64,000 nt of DNA, taken from the NCBI GenBank assembly GCA_017163975.1, contig JAFFSR010000278.1, forward strand, positions 744,001 through 808,000. The letters run 5' to 3'. The position numbers were made by a program, and so were the translations under genes. This DNA comes from Anastatus disparis. Taxonomy: Eukaryota; Arthropoda; Insecta; Hymenoptera; Eupelmidae. Shown piece after piece: positions 21,245 through 32,815 of this stretch. The number at the start of each line of letters is the position of its first letter. Position 1 is the stretch's first letter. The notes under the pieces are model-generated. The model saw only the letters and a program-made list of their open reading frames with translations, was not told the origin of the DNA and did not search any database.

Positions 21245-22030
21245 ACATAGGAGTTATAGTTATCTGTCTAGTATTTGTCTCTGTTTTTCGCGTACAGTGG
21301 ACGTCATTTGCCTATGAATACATTGAATAGTAGCTTTGTGACTCTAAAGAGATGACCAAGGTCATAAAAACATAAAATGCAGCAACGACGCAAAGTAGCT
21401 ATGTAATAATTTTAGAATTATTTTATTTTTTTAATTGTTTTGTAACAGCATCCAAGTATTCCTAAAGTAATCATGCACATTTTCAATGTATTTTTTCACG
21501 TAGAATCCAATGAAGCTATTTTTTTTTCTTTAAAAATGATTTGTGAGTTGCTAGAGACCAATAATCGACAGAAAACCTATGAAAAAATGGTTTTTCGAGT
21601 TTTTCGCCATGGCGCCATGCCAGAATCGAATTTTTGGTCATTATGAACTTTATTTGTTTTTCAAAAATACAAATTTTAAGCCCAGAAAATTACTTGTAGC
21701 CCCTCCCAGAGCAAAGTTACGGAGATTTTATGATTTAAATGTTATTTTTAGGTTAGAAAAACTGCTTTCTAGGACTCGCAAAAAATCACAGTTGAAGAGA
21801 GTGCTAAGACCTAGTCATATGTTTTTCGCGGGATTAATATCATTCATCCTTCCAGATAAAAAAAAAATTTTATAAAAAAAGTGATTTTTAGGTTATGTTG
21901 AGGTTAGGGTATGTGTTAGGAAACTATAAATATAACAAAACCTAATCTTAATTAGTATAAAAACAAGGAAAAATATTAGTTTTAAAATATATGAGGGAGG
22001 GCATTTTACCTATCTTAACGGGGGGTACTC
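18787..22030. mobile_element. 3.2-kb fold-back element inserted at AAA^TTT without target duplication
   Basis: Ends GAGTACCCCCCGTTAAG / CTTAACGGGGGGTACTC; the arms are nearly perfect for about 1.6 kb each, with (TA)n tracts inside. In the other arm of the host palindrome the empty site reads GTAAATTTATA, so no bases were duplicated. An ORF of 98-112 codons (landmark MAPCQNRIFGHYELYLFF) is present in both arms (minus 18942-19280, plus 21579-21875), but this follows from arm identity. The GAGTACC-end family also occurs at 22584. Confidence 0.75.
19865..20815. repeat. Inner palindrome with CAGTAGACT ends and repeated subterminal motif
   Basis: The core of the fold-back starts CAGTAGACTTTGGATACAAG and ends with its complement. 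TA flanks on both sides are automatic in a palindrome and so are weak evidence. A motif like GATACAAGAGATTGCGATA repeats inside. The CAGTAGA start recalls pogo/Tigger-type ends, a resemblance only. The open frame at 19977-20255 arises from these repeats. Confidence 0.4.
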
Positions 22031-22524
22031 TTTATATATACACACTAGAAAAATATCTATAAATATAAAAAGTCATATAATATAAGATATTAAATAAGAA
22101 TATAAGAAAAAAAAAAGATGAGTGTAGCTCCAAATATAAATTTACACGCCCGACGCCTTAGCCGCTTATGCTACTAAGGCATCAATAACCATAGTCTAGG
22201 ATGTAGCTTATGTTTATCGGCCCCCACCATTATTTTATATTTATTACTTAGAAAATTTTTTTAGCCATTCCAAATTAAATAATATCATTTTATTAAACTT
22301 TCAAAATATTTAATATGATTGAAATGTTCATAATACAAAGAAAAATTATATTTAATAATATTTATTAATTTTATCAAGTATAAAATTTAAAAATATATAT
22401 TAAACTAATTATTTTTATCATTTTTAAATTAATTTTATTTATAATTTCGTTTATTAATTATATTTTATAATTTTTTCAAAAGTTTAAAATAAATCAATAT
22501 AATTTTGATTTATTTTCAAATCTC

Positions 22525-22583
22525 TTGATGTTCTGCTTGAAATTTGATATATTTCATATTGAAAATGTCATATTCACATTAAA
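22525..22583 (+). repeat. Copy of a ~90-bp degenerate tandem repeat
   Basis: TTGATGTTCTGCTTGAAATT then AAAATGTCATATTCACATTA closely matches 25190-25245. The array is cut here at ...CATTAAA by the element starting at 22584. Confidence 0.6.
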
Positions 22584-23518
22584 GGGTACCCCCGTTAAGA
22601 TAGTCAAAATTGCCCTGCCCCTGAAATTTTTGTTTGACCTGGTAACTTTGTTTTAGATCGAAAATAAACAGTTTTCATCATATTTGTAGACCACGACCCC
22701 CCTCCCTCTGTCCACGACATGAAAAAATGACTTTTTTACTATTTATTTTTTTTCTCCGAATCTAGTCGGTAATAAAAACCCAAGAAAATCGTCCTTATAG
22801 TTAAAATGTTTACAGATCTTGTAGAATTTTCTAATGAAGATTTGATGATGCTATATAACCTAAAAGGATGGAAAAAAAATTAAAACCCTTCCTATTTTCA
22901 CGGGAAACGCGGTACAAGGCCAATTCTTGCAAAAAACTTGTATTTTGTTTAAAAGTACTTGCCTGAATTTTTTTAGATATTTCCTGGAGATGCGCCATAG
23001 TTAAAAATGCAAAAAACTCATTTTTTGGACGTTTTTGGCTGATTTTACCTTATTTGCAAACTTTTTATTACTATTTATATCATGAAATTGTATTCTAGAA
23101 CTTTATTAATGAATTAAATTATGCAATTAAGTAAGAAAAATAAGATATACAAATATTCGCATCATATGTTTGCATGAATCCACATTTTAGATTAAGTATT
23201 TAAACACTTCTTCCATGTATTTGTTGATATTTTACTACTTTATATGTGATAAAATCTTTAAAATATTATATTACTCCAATAAAAGAAAATGTTTTGATAA
23301 ATAAATCATTTTACAGGTACAGTTATATTAAGTACGGTCAAAATATTAACTTGAGATTACATATGAGTTAATGAATTTATATTTCGTGAGTAAAACTTAT
23401 CAATACAAACATTAGAATCATGATTTAATAATATGAACCTTGGCTTTAGCATTTTTAACACTATGTAATCCAAAAATCTGCATTTAAGTCATACTTTTGC
23501 GAGAGCTTTGTGGTCTAT
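22584..23518 (+). mobile_element. Single arm of a GGGTACCCCC-type element plus AT-rich flank
   Basis: It starts GGGTACCCCCGTTAAGATAG directly after CATTAAA, the same end and the same AAA^TTT-type target as the 18787 fold-back. Similarity to that family is visible for a few hundred bases. A matching right end was not found. From about 23060 the sequence is featureless AT-rich DNA. Confidence 0.5.
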
Positions 23519-25160
23519 GTTTACACTGTGCAAAAAAATGTGAGAATGCGAGTACATTGAAATCTTGCTTACATGTCTCATATTAATATTACAATATTAA
23601 ATATATTTTTATGAAAAAGCGCATATTATTCGCAGTTATATTATGAGATTTGCAATCGTTTTAAAGATTATAAATAAAGTTTGTACTTGTGTCATGTATT
23701 GTATTATATTATCTCCATTGACATAGATATGAATCCAGTAACGTAAATGAAGTAACAATCGTTAGGCTGGAAGTTATAGTTTTTACTCAGTTCTCAGATA
23801 TTTTATCTATGTTCTTCTTACCCTTTTTCCATAAGAAGAACAAGGATAGAATATTTGAGAACTGAGTTAACGACTATAACTTCTAGCCTTAGACTTGAGT
23901 TGGGTCTATGAATTCGAACCATAAAAAACATTATGTTAAACGCTATTTCATCACTAAAGAAAAGTAACATGTACAATATTTTGTAAATGAAATAACGAAT
24001 ATTAGTATTGAAACAATATAACGAATAAAATCCTATATTCATTAATTTTATATATTAGGTAAGGATTCATTTCTAACGAAATTGTAGTTCAAGACGATAA
24101 TATTATTTCATGTGCTATATTACAATATTAGAATAACATTGTATAATAAAAGTCGATTTGATATTAAATAGCTCGTTATAATCATTATGGTAGATGTTTA
24201 AGAAGATCTTTAGATAAAATATTAGGGCAAAATATTCGAATTACAATTTGTGTAAGCTTAAGATAATAAATCCAAAACCTTTGATAATATATAGTCATTA
24301 ATATCATCGATAACCTTAAAACTTGTTTATTATCAGTGGTATCTTAGTAAATTCATTTTTTCATATAAAAAGGTTAACATTATTATACTTTCAAAGTGAG
24401 AATAAAAATGTAATTCTATGAAATGATCAATTTTTAAAAATTTCAATTTGCTCATGGCCCTTTTTTCCTATATAATTTAATCAGATTTTATACTTTTATA
24501 AATTCATCTTAAGCTATTAAAGATGAATTTATATCAATAATTCAATGTTGAGAAAAATGCTGATTTTCGAAAATATTAATTATATGTATACAAATATAGG
24601 TACATTTCAAACACATAGATTTATAAATTATTATATACTAAAGTCTCTATCTCGTATATGTAAAAAAATAATTGTAAAAATTATGAACTAATTTTATCAA
24701 AGTAAAAAGGTCTACTATTATAAACTAATAAAACTACGTACTTGTAACTAGTAGGAATTGTTATAGCCAACATTAATATATTAGTTTAAATATAAAAGTA
24801 TTGTCACCGATTAATAGGATAATTTAAGTAATAAGTGAGTGTATTAGATATATTGAATATTCATAAAGGGTAAATTATCATTTTATTTGTTGATTTTATT
24901 CGATAGAAATAAATCCTCACCTACTATATGAAATTAATAAATATAGGATTTTATTTTTTATACTAATATTCGTAATACTGTTTTAATACTAATATTCGAC
25001 ATAAGTGCAAACTTTATCTATAATCTTTAAAACGATTCCAAATGTCATAAATTAATTGCGAATAATATGCGCTCTTTCATACAAATATATTTAATGTTTG
25101 AGACATGTAAGCAAGATTTCAATGTACTCGCATTCTCACATTTTTTGGCGCAGTATAAAT
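23519..25160. repeat. Diverged palindromic element
   Basis: ATGTGAGAATGCGAGTAC at about 23538 pairs with GTACTCGCATTCTCACAT at about 25124. GAATAAAATCCTATATTCAT (24022) pairs with the region near 24935-24955. The left arm carries a smaller palindrome (23764-23888, GAAGTTATAG...CTATAACTTC). The central ~800 bp is not clearly paired. No gene is seen. Confidence 0.55.
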
Positions 25161-25467
25161 TTTGAATGAAAACAAATTTGCTGAAAATTTTCTGATGTTT
25201 TGCTTATAATTCAACGTATTTCACATTAAAAATGTCATATTCACATTAAATTTACTAAAAACGAAACAACTGGAAATTTTCAGTAATAAAACATAAAATT
25301 CAATGTACTTTGCATTAAAAAAATGTCCAGCTGCATTAAATTTGTAAAAACGTATTTTACTAGAATTTTTTGTATTGTGCTTGATTTTTAAAACAGTTAA
25401 CATAAAAAGGAAATTAAAAATTGAAGCATTTATAAATTATATTTGACGTACTGATACATTAGAAATT

Positions 25468-25533
<66 letters not shown>

Positions 25534-25729
25534 GCGATATTTATGTACGTCCTTGGAAATCCATGTCCATTATACAGCAAAATTTGTAGTGAATAATATA
25601 AATACTAATGCAATATATAAAATAAGCTTTCATTTCCAAGTACATTAAAATTCATGCATGAATGGCGCTGGAAAATACATTAAAATTCATGCTTTTTTTA
25701 ACAGTTTAGACTTTATGGATTCGTTATAA
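25161..25729. repeat. ~90-bp degenerate tandem repeat and (TA)n tract
   Basis: TTCAACGTATTTCACATTAA (25211) and TTCAATGTACTTTGCATTAA (25301) mark two units 90 bases apart. A (TA)n run is at 25468-25528. Paired ACATTAAAATTCATGC motifs follow near 25643-25700. No gene. Confidence 0.5.
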
Positions 25730-26490
25730 TTATATAAGTCTTAAGCTAAAAAATAAGCCCTACAAAGCCTGATTTAGTTAAATAGAACATGAGATATATC
25801 AAAACACGCTGGTATTCGGCGTCGGTAGAGCTTATTAGTAATTAAAAATATCTTGTTAATACTATATCTAACGTTAAAAAATTGATATTATTAATATTTA
25901 AAATTGTGCTATTTTTTCAAGTGAAAAGCTATAAATTAAAGGTATTTATGAGGTTCTATCCAAAGTTTTGGTATCAGCAATCGAATTGGAAAACGACTCA
26001 TAAATTCGGTATTATAAGATTTTTTAACATTTTATTCATTGCAATCAGAGATGAGCAAATTTTTCTTAGACTTTACAATTGCGATTTAATTATATAAGTC
26101 TTAACCTAAAAAATAAGTCGTATAGAGCATAATTTGATTAGACAGAACTGGAGATATATGAAAACACGCTACTGTTAAAAAGAAATCTTGTGAATCCAGT
26201 ATCTAACGTTAGAAAATTGATATTGTTAAAATTTACAATCGTGCTTTATTTTAAAGTGAGAAACTATAAATTAATAGTATTTTTCGAGTATTAGTTAACG
26301 TTTTAGTTGAGCAATCTTATGGGAAACCGAGTAATGAGTTCGGTTTTATAAGAATTTTTAATATTTATAGATAAACAAACTTTTCTCAGACTTTATGATT
26401 GCGATTTAATTATATAGTTCTTAAGCTAAGAAATAAGCCGTATAAAGCCGTATTTGGTTGAATAGAACTGAAGATATATATTTATAAACC
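25730..26490 (-). repeat. ~365-bp satellite family, minus orientation
   Basis: Two units with reverse-complement landmarks (TTAATTATATAAGTCTTAA, GGCGTCGGTAGAGC, AGATGAGCAAATTTTTC). This is the same orientation as at 4.73-5.22 kb. Confidence 0.55.
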
Positions 26491-27030
26491 AGAGATAAAT
26501 ATTATTATTATTTATGAATAATATAATAATACATCATAAATTCCAAAACTTTCCGAATGCTTCAATCAGCGAGGACACGAGGTAATGCTTTGTATCGCGT
26601 TTTCACAGCGTGCTTTCTGCTATGAGAAGTTGCAATCAAAAGCGCTGATTGGCCTTTGCCTATTAAAAAATGAATCGTTTGTAGCGATCACATAGGCGAA
26701 TCGTCTTATTGTCTGCCGCCTTTTACAATAGAATTGTATACGTTCATAGATAATAGTATAACGCATTTTTTTTTTCAACATTGAAACAATCAGTGATAGC
26801 CAAAAAATATAATTAATTAATTTATCGTATATAATACTGTATAAGGTACAATTAAAAAGTGTAGTGAATATTTGAATTTTTATTTTACACGCATCAAAAT
26901 GGAGACATATTTAGCGAAAACTGATTATCGCTCTAGACGTGGTAAAATTTGTGATAAAAACTTTATAGACTGAATAGGAGGAGGTTGAGTCATAAAAAAA
27001 GTGCGATGATTCAGTAAGTTATGGTGCTAA
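26491..27030. other. Non-coding stretch with no supported gene
   Basis: A GC-richer patch lies at 26560-26720. A 24-codon frame at 26899-26973 (ATGGAGACATATTTAGC start) has a good start context but is too short to support. Confidence 0.3.
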
Positions 27031-27034
27031 TTAG

Positions 27035-27416
27035 AAGCAGGCCAAACTATCTGTCCTTGTCTAATAGTGTTTTCCATCATTGATATAAACACCATAGGCT
27101 GTAACACTAAAAAAATGGCAGCCCCCGCTAGATACAAGTATAATAGATAAATTGTATGATAAGAACAAAATAATTTTATCACGTGGTTTTTGAATAATAT
27201 GAGACCTACTAAATATCTAAAATATAACCTATCTTTTTTGGTAGGTCTCATATTATTTAAAAACTACATAATTAACTTATTTTATTCTTATTATGAAATT
27301 TAATGACCATACTAATATCTAACGGGGGCTGCCATTTTTTTCGTGTTACAGTCAATGGTGTTTATGTAAATGATGAAAAACACTATTAGACAAAGACAGA
27401 TAGTTCGGCCCCTTCA
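27035..27416. mobile_element. Long copy of the TTAA MITE seen at 4180
   Basis: Ends AAGCAGGCCAAACTATCTG / CAGATAGTTCGGCCCCTTC, flanked by TTAG on the left (probably a mutated TTAA) and TTAA at 27417-27420. The interior hairpin has GGCAGCCCCCGC / GCGGGGGCTGCC-like halves and a centre AATATGAGACCTAC / GTAGGTCTCATATT. The 4180 copy lacks this centre. Confidence 0.7.
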
Positions 27417-28063
27417 TTAAAACTAATTTGTATCAGTACAAGAAAGTTTTAATACAGTTTATCGTGTAGAAAGTTTTAATACAGTTTATCTATAATTTAA
27501 TCGTTTATAACGCTGTAAAAAATTAATTATCAAAAACCAAAGATTTTTTTGAACCTGAATTGTTTCTTATTAACATAAAAATATGCTTAATTTCAAACTA
27601 TCACGATGCCTCATTTGCAACATTAGATATATAGTCTAGGCGCCCAGAGGGTTTCGTATGAAGTTAGAGGTTCCACCAAGCAAGTAGGTGATTTTTATGT
27701 ATTTTGAGCCGCTGAATCCGAATTTGCAACTTGCTTTTCGCGCAAGTGGTAGTAATTTGTTATAAACAAATTAATTGTTTAAATGGCTATAATTTATGAA
27801 CTACAATAGATGCAGTAATTTTCTCTAAGAAAACTTGTTCTTTAATAAAAAAACCAAAAAAAAATCGTTTCTGTTGCATGTCGATTCGATAATTAGAACC
27901 AGAAATATGGCAAATATATTGCTAAAAAACATAGAGACGTAGCGCAAGCGCGGAACGCCCTGGTAAAAAACCTTATAACTTGACAACTTATTAATATTTT
28001 TTGAAGTTTAACATGCGTTTGAAAAATGTCAGAGTCTCATCTTTAATGATAAATTGTTATATA

Positions 28064-29240
28064 TTACTTTCAAATTTTGATAAATAAGCTAGAATGAAAA
28101 TTTTTCAATTTTTCAGAATTTTGTTTGTTTATAACGAAATAATATAGGTTAGCAAACAAAATATTTCCATATTTTATATATAGAATGATAGGAAATTTCA
28201 TCTAGTTTAAGAATCTGTCCGGTTTTTTAAATTTAAGTAAGTAGAACCTGAGAAATCGCAAATTTAAGCTGTAGCGCCAACTCCTTGCAATACGACATAT
28301 GTGTGCAATATGGCTATCGCTTTCCTTATAAAAAATTCTTTTATTATAAGGTAAGTAATTTCATTCTTTTGTAATAAAATTAATTTTAACTCTGTATTAG
28401 AAAATTAAATAAAAATTTAATAAAAAAGGATTCAGCTAAAAATAGATGACTCTAATAAATCGGAAAGTTAAACAAATTTTTTGAATAAAATAGATTCTTG
28501 TTCTTTTTGCAATTGCAAAAAAAAATAAATGTAAAAATACTCCATAAGTTGAGTAAATTGTTTACTATTGTAGTAGAAAAATCAATGATTATTTAAAACC
28601 CTAAATCTACTTCATCTCCATGTATTATACATCATTAATATTATGACAAAGTATATAAAATAGAGTCAAAAGTAATTTTATTAGAAAAGAATAAGATTAC
28701 TTACCTTATAATAAAAGAATTTTTAATAAGGAAAGCGATCGCTATATTGCACACATATGTCGTATTGCAAGGAGTTGGCGCTACACCTTAACCCTTTCAG
28801 TCACAAATTATTTTCGCAAAAACACGTATTTTCTAGCATACATTAATTTTTTAGATTTATTTACAATCGTATATTCAAAATATATCATATGATACTTATA
28901 AAATGAACACTCATTTATATGAAAATGCAAAAAAAATAAAGATTAAACTTAAAGTTCGAATTAAACAATAAAATAAAGAAAATGAGAAAGGGTGCCACTA
29001 TAGTGGCTCCTGTGACTGAAAGGGTTAAATTTGCGATATCTCAGGTTCTACTTACTTAAATTTAAAAAACCGGACAGATTCTTAAACTGAATAAAATTTC
29101 TTATCATTCTATATCAAAAATATAAAAAAATTTTGTTTGCTAACTTATATTATTTCGTTATAAACAAACAAATTTCTGAAAAATTGAAAATTTTTTCCGC
29201 TTCAAATCATTCTAGCTTATTTATCAACATTTAAAAGTAA
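28064..29240. mobile_element. Nested palindromic element with TA target duplication
   Basis: TTACTTTCAAATTTTGATAA on the left pairs with TTATCAACATTTAAAAGTAA on the right. The opposite arm of the host palindrome shows the empty site (TGTTATATATGAG), which implies duplication of TA. The centre includes GTAGCGCCAACTCCTTGCAA (28271) and its complement (28765-28784). The right arm is broken by the MITE at 28792. Confidence 0.75.
28792..29024. mobile_element. piggyBac-type MITE (CCCTTTCAGTCACA ends)
   Basis: TTAA at 28788-28791 and 29025-29028 flank CCCTTTCAGTCACAAATT / TGTGACTGAAAGGG. The other arm of the enclosing palindrome has a single TTAA at the corresponding site (AGCTTAAATTTGCG). CCCTTT-type ends with TTAA duplication are characteristic of piggyBac-mobilised MITEs. 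Confidence 0.85.
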
Positions 29241-30449
29241 TATGAGGAAATCTCTGCAACTTTTTCATTTTAAGTAACTCGACTTCGCAACAATTCAAAA
29301 GTTTATAATACAAGTTTCTGGAGTGGCACACACTTCAATAAGGGCTTAAATTACTTGTACCTTGGAGTAGAACATGTAATGGAATTTTGGTATCGATTGA
29401 AAAATTGCTCTTCACCGTACATGATTTTATACATCAAAAATGATATTTTTTTTATATTTTTCTACGTATTACGTTACGTGAGCTACAAAAAAAGGAGCAT
29501 ACTTTCGATCATTCTCAAATTTTCTGAGCGTAATGAATATCGTAAAAACAACAGTTTAAGCCTAACCTGGTACATGTGCTCCTCTTTAGGAAGCTGTAAG
29601 CCTATTTTTAATATAAGTGTAATTTTTGGGTTAACTGTTACACTTATATTAAAAATAGTCTTACAGCTTCCTTAAGAGGGCACATGTACCAGGTTAGGAT
29701 TAAACTGTTGTTTTTACCATATTCATTACGCTCAGAAAATTTGAGAATGATCGAAAGTATGCTCCTTTTTTTGTAGCTCACGTAACGTAACACGTAGAAA
29801 AATATAAAAAAAATATCATTTTTGATGTATAAAATCATGTACGGTGAAGAGCAATTTTTCAATCGATACCAAAATTTCATTACATGTTCTACTTCAAGGA
29901 ATAAGTAATTTAAGCCCTTATTGAAGTGTGTGCCACTCCAGAAACTTGTATTATAGACTTTTGAATTGTTGTGAAGTCGAGTTACTCAAAATGAAAAATT
30001 TACAGAGATTTTCTCATATATAACAATTTATCATTAAAGCTGAGACTCTGGTATTTTTTAAATACATGTTGAACTTAAAAAATATCAATGAGTAGTCGAG
30101 TTATAAGGTTTTTACCAGGGCTTTCTGTGCTTGCGCTACGTCTCTATGTTTTTTGCGATATATTTGCCATATCTCTGGTTCTAATTATCGAATCGACATG
30201 CAACAGAAATGATTTTTTTTGTTTTTCTATTAAAGAACAAGTTTTCTTAGAGAAAATTATTGCATCTATTGTAGTTCATAAATTATAGCCATTTAAACAA
30301 TTAATTTGTTTATAACAAATTACTACCACTTGCGCGAAAAGCAAGTTGCAAATTCGGATTCAGCGGCTCAAAATACATAAAAATCACCTACTTGCTTGGT
30401 GGAACCTCTAACTTTATACGAAACCCTCTGGGCGCCTAGACTAATACTA

Positions 30450-31875
30450 ATAACGAGTTTAATTATAACAAAATAAGCTCTACTCGCGCCGGACACTTAT
30501 TAGACTCGATATATTTTCAGTTGTATTCAACGAAATTGGGCTCAGAAGGGCTAATTTTAAAGCTTAAGAGTCTTATAGTAATATCGCAACCATAAAATTC
30601 AAGAAAAAATTGTCCTTCTATGATAGCGGTTTATAAAAAGATAAAAATCCTTATAAAAACTACTTGATGAATCATTTTCCCATGAGGTCGCACCATTTAA
30701 AACGTGCAATCATACCCTAAAAGTAGATAAAACTTTTAGTTTTCCTCGATACTAAATAGATAAATTTTCATTCTTTACGATATGTATTTTTTTATGAGAT
30801 TCATCTATAAGAAAATAACCATTACCGACGCACGCCAAAATCTTACGCGAACCGTTATATCTCCGAATGTTTTCAACTGAATTGGGCTCATAAAAGCTTA
30901 TTTTAAAAGCTAAGAGATGTACAATTATATCGCGAACATAAAATGTAAGAAAAGTTTGTTCATCTACAATTGCGGTTCATAAAAAGTGGAAAAATCTTAT
31001 AAAATCCATTTTAAGAATTAGTTTCCAATGGGATCTCACCTTCTAAAATGTGGAACAATACACTAAAAATACATAAAATTTACAGTTTTCCTCGTTAGTG
31101 AATAGATAAATTTTCATTTTTCACGATATGTATTTTCTTACGCGACATATAGTATTTACAAGATTCATCTATAACAAAATAACTATTGCTGACGCACGCT
31201 AGAACCTTGCGTGAATCGTTATATCTCCGAATCTATTCAACTAACTTGGGCTCACAAGGGCTTATTTTAAAGGTTGAAAGACGTACAATTATTTTACAAA
31301 CATGAAATCGAAAAAAAAATTTGTCCATCTACGAGTGTGATTCATAAAAAGTGGAACAATCTTATAAAATTTACTTTAAGAATCAGTTTTCAATGGGATC
31401 TCACCTTCTGGAACGTGGAATAATACACTGAAAATACACAAGATTTACAGTTTTCCTCTTTAGTAAATAGACAAATTTTTATTTTTCGCAATCTACTTAT
31501 TTTAACGCGATATACAATATTTACAAGATTCATCTATAACAAAATAACTATTGCCGACGCACGCTAGAACCTTGTGTGAATCGTTATATCTCCGAATTTA
31601 TTCAACCAACTTGAGCTTACTAGGGCTTATTTGAAAAAATGAGAGATGTGCAATTATATCGCAAAAATAAAATCGATGAAAAGTTTGTCCGTCTACGATT
31701 GCGGTTTATTGAATTGGAAAAATCTTATAAGAGCTATTTTAAGAATCGGTTCCCAAAGGAATGACACCTTCCAATACGTGCAATAATACCCTAAGAATAC
31801 ATAAAACTCTTAGTCTTTCATGTTAATTAATGGACGAATTCTCATTTTTTACGATATTTATTTTCTACACGAGAT
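30450..31875 (+). repeat. ~365-bp satellite array, plus orientation (left part)
   Basis: Units are anchored by GACGCACGC at about 30828, 31192 and 31556, giving a period of 364-365. Conserved landmarks are CTTGCGTGAATCGTTATATC, TTCATCTATAACAAAATAAC and CTTCTAAAACGTGGAATAAT. The array is interrupted at 31875 by a LINE and continues at 35759. Confidence 0.75.
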
Positions 31876-32379
31876 GGATGGATAGATAGATATTTATTTT
31901 GTAACAGTTTACAAAAAAATGTGTAATACAAAATAATAATATATAATACACAATAAAATACAAAAATAAGATAATACTGTAACGTTACGTGTAAATATTG
32001 CACTCATGATATTACAGTCGATTTCCTAAAACTAATAATACTACATAAGTAAGTCACTCTTCAGAGTGATATCACAGATCATTACAATAATAAAATACAC
32101 ACATAAACATTAATAAAAATAAAAATAAACAAATCTATCGAATTAACATCTATCAGTCAAAAATAATAAAAATTAAAATAAAAAAAATAATAAAATATAA
32201 TAAAATAAAAATAAAAATTAAACGAGTCAAATGAAAAAGTGAAAAGTAACACATTTTTTCTCAACCATGCGCTCATCAACCATACTATAAATGCGAGCAC
32301 AACTTAAAGCTATATACGGGACTACACATAATAAATTAACATAGAGAGAGTATATATTATTCAAGGTCAAGCAAGTTCC

Positions 32380-32815
32380 CCCTTACTGCCATCTTAAACC
32401 TGCTGAGAGATGGAAGATACTTAATTTCAGCAGTCAGGGAATTCCAAAAATGCACACCTTGAACTTAGAATACTCACTTTTACATTTTCGTGAGACACCT
32501 GCGTGTAAATTTGCCGGTCGTCTGCGTAGAGTAGGTGCTCGACGCGTCACGAGTCGAGAGCATCACGTATGTCATTAATATAAAGACAAAACAATTGGGG
32601 CCCTAATACCGAACCCTGTGAAACTCCTAGGTTGGTTGTCAGCCAACTCGATTCCTCATTTAAATGCATGAAAACCATTTGTTCCCTTCCTGATATATAG
32701 GAGTTATTTTACAAAAGAGCGGACCTGGAAAGCCCCATCAATCTAAGCCTAGCAAGTTACATGAAAGGAGAGATCGTGTCAAATGCCTTACTAAAGTCAA
32801 AAAGCAAAAGTAACG
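32380..32815 (-). pseudogene. LINE RT C-terminal part with internal deletion
   Basis: On the minus strand the sequence reads LGVSQGSVLGPQLFCLYIND, a stop, then VEHLLYADDRQIY (YADD codons at 32517-32528), the catalytic core of reverse transcriptase. Shortly after, it jumps to FWNSLTAEIKYLPSLSRFK, which belongs to the extreme C-terminus. About 150-200 codons between them are missing, so this copy cannot encode a working enzyme. Confidence 0.7.

Larger units (their letters stand above)
6190..22519. repeat. Large palindromic element split by three later insertions
   Basis: The left arm is 6190-6881 plus 14841-15345. The right arm is 15346-15875, 18687-18786 and 22031-22519. Ends pair as TTGAAAATAAATC / GATTTATTTTCAA. 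Inner landmarks such as GGGGGCCGATAAACATAAGC (6486) and its complement (22207-22226) also match, and the centre is near 15345. With the insertions removed, the original palindrome is about 2.3 kb with arms of roughly 1.1-1.2 kb. The left arm holds a tRNA-like box near 6533-6605, and the right arm keeps a decayed copy of it near 22115-22180. Confidence 0.8.
27632..30443. mobile_element. Palindromic element with ATA flanks, containing two nested insertions
   Basis: Ends TAGTCTAGGCGCCCAGAGG / CCTCTGGGCGCCTAGACTA are flanked by ATA on both sides. The left arm is 27632-28063 plus 29243-29630; the right arm is 29640-30443; the centre is near 29630. Element 28064-29240 is inserted in the left arm. 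The subterminal GCTGAATCCGAAT motif is shared with the CYLC-type element at 15876. Open frames at 29355-29675 and 29644-29880 are mirror images of one another and not convincing genes. Confidence 0.75.

Noticed and set aside
29355..29880. Two nearly identical proteins on opposite strands (29355-29675 plus, 29644-29880 minus)
   Set aside because: They are the two arms of one palindrome read in mirror image; no evidence of selection for coding.
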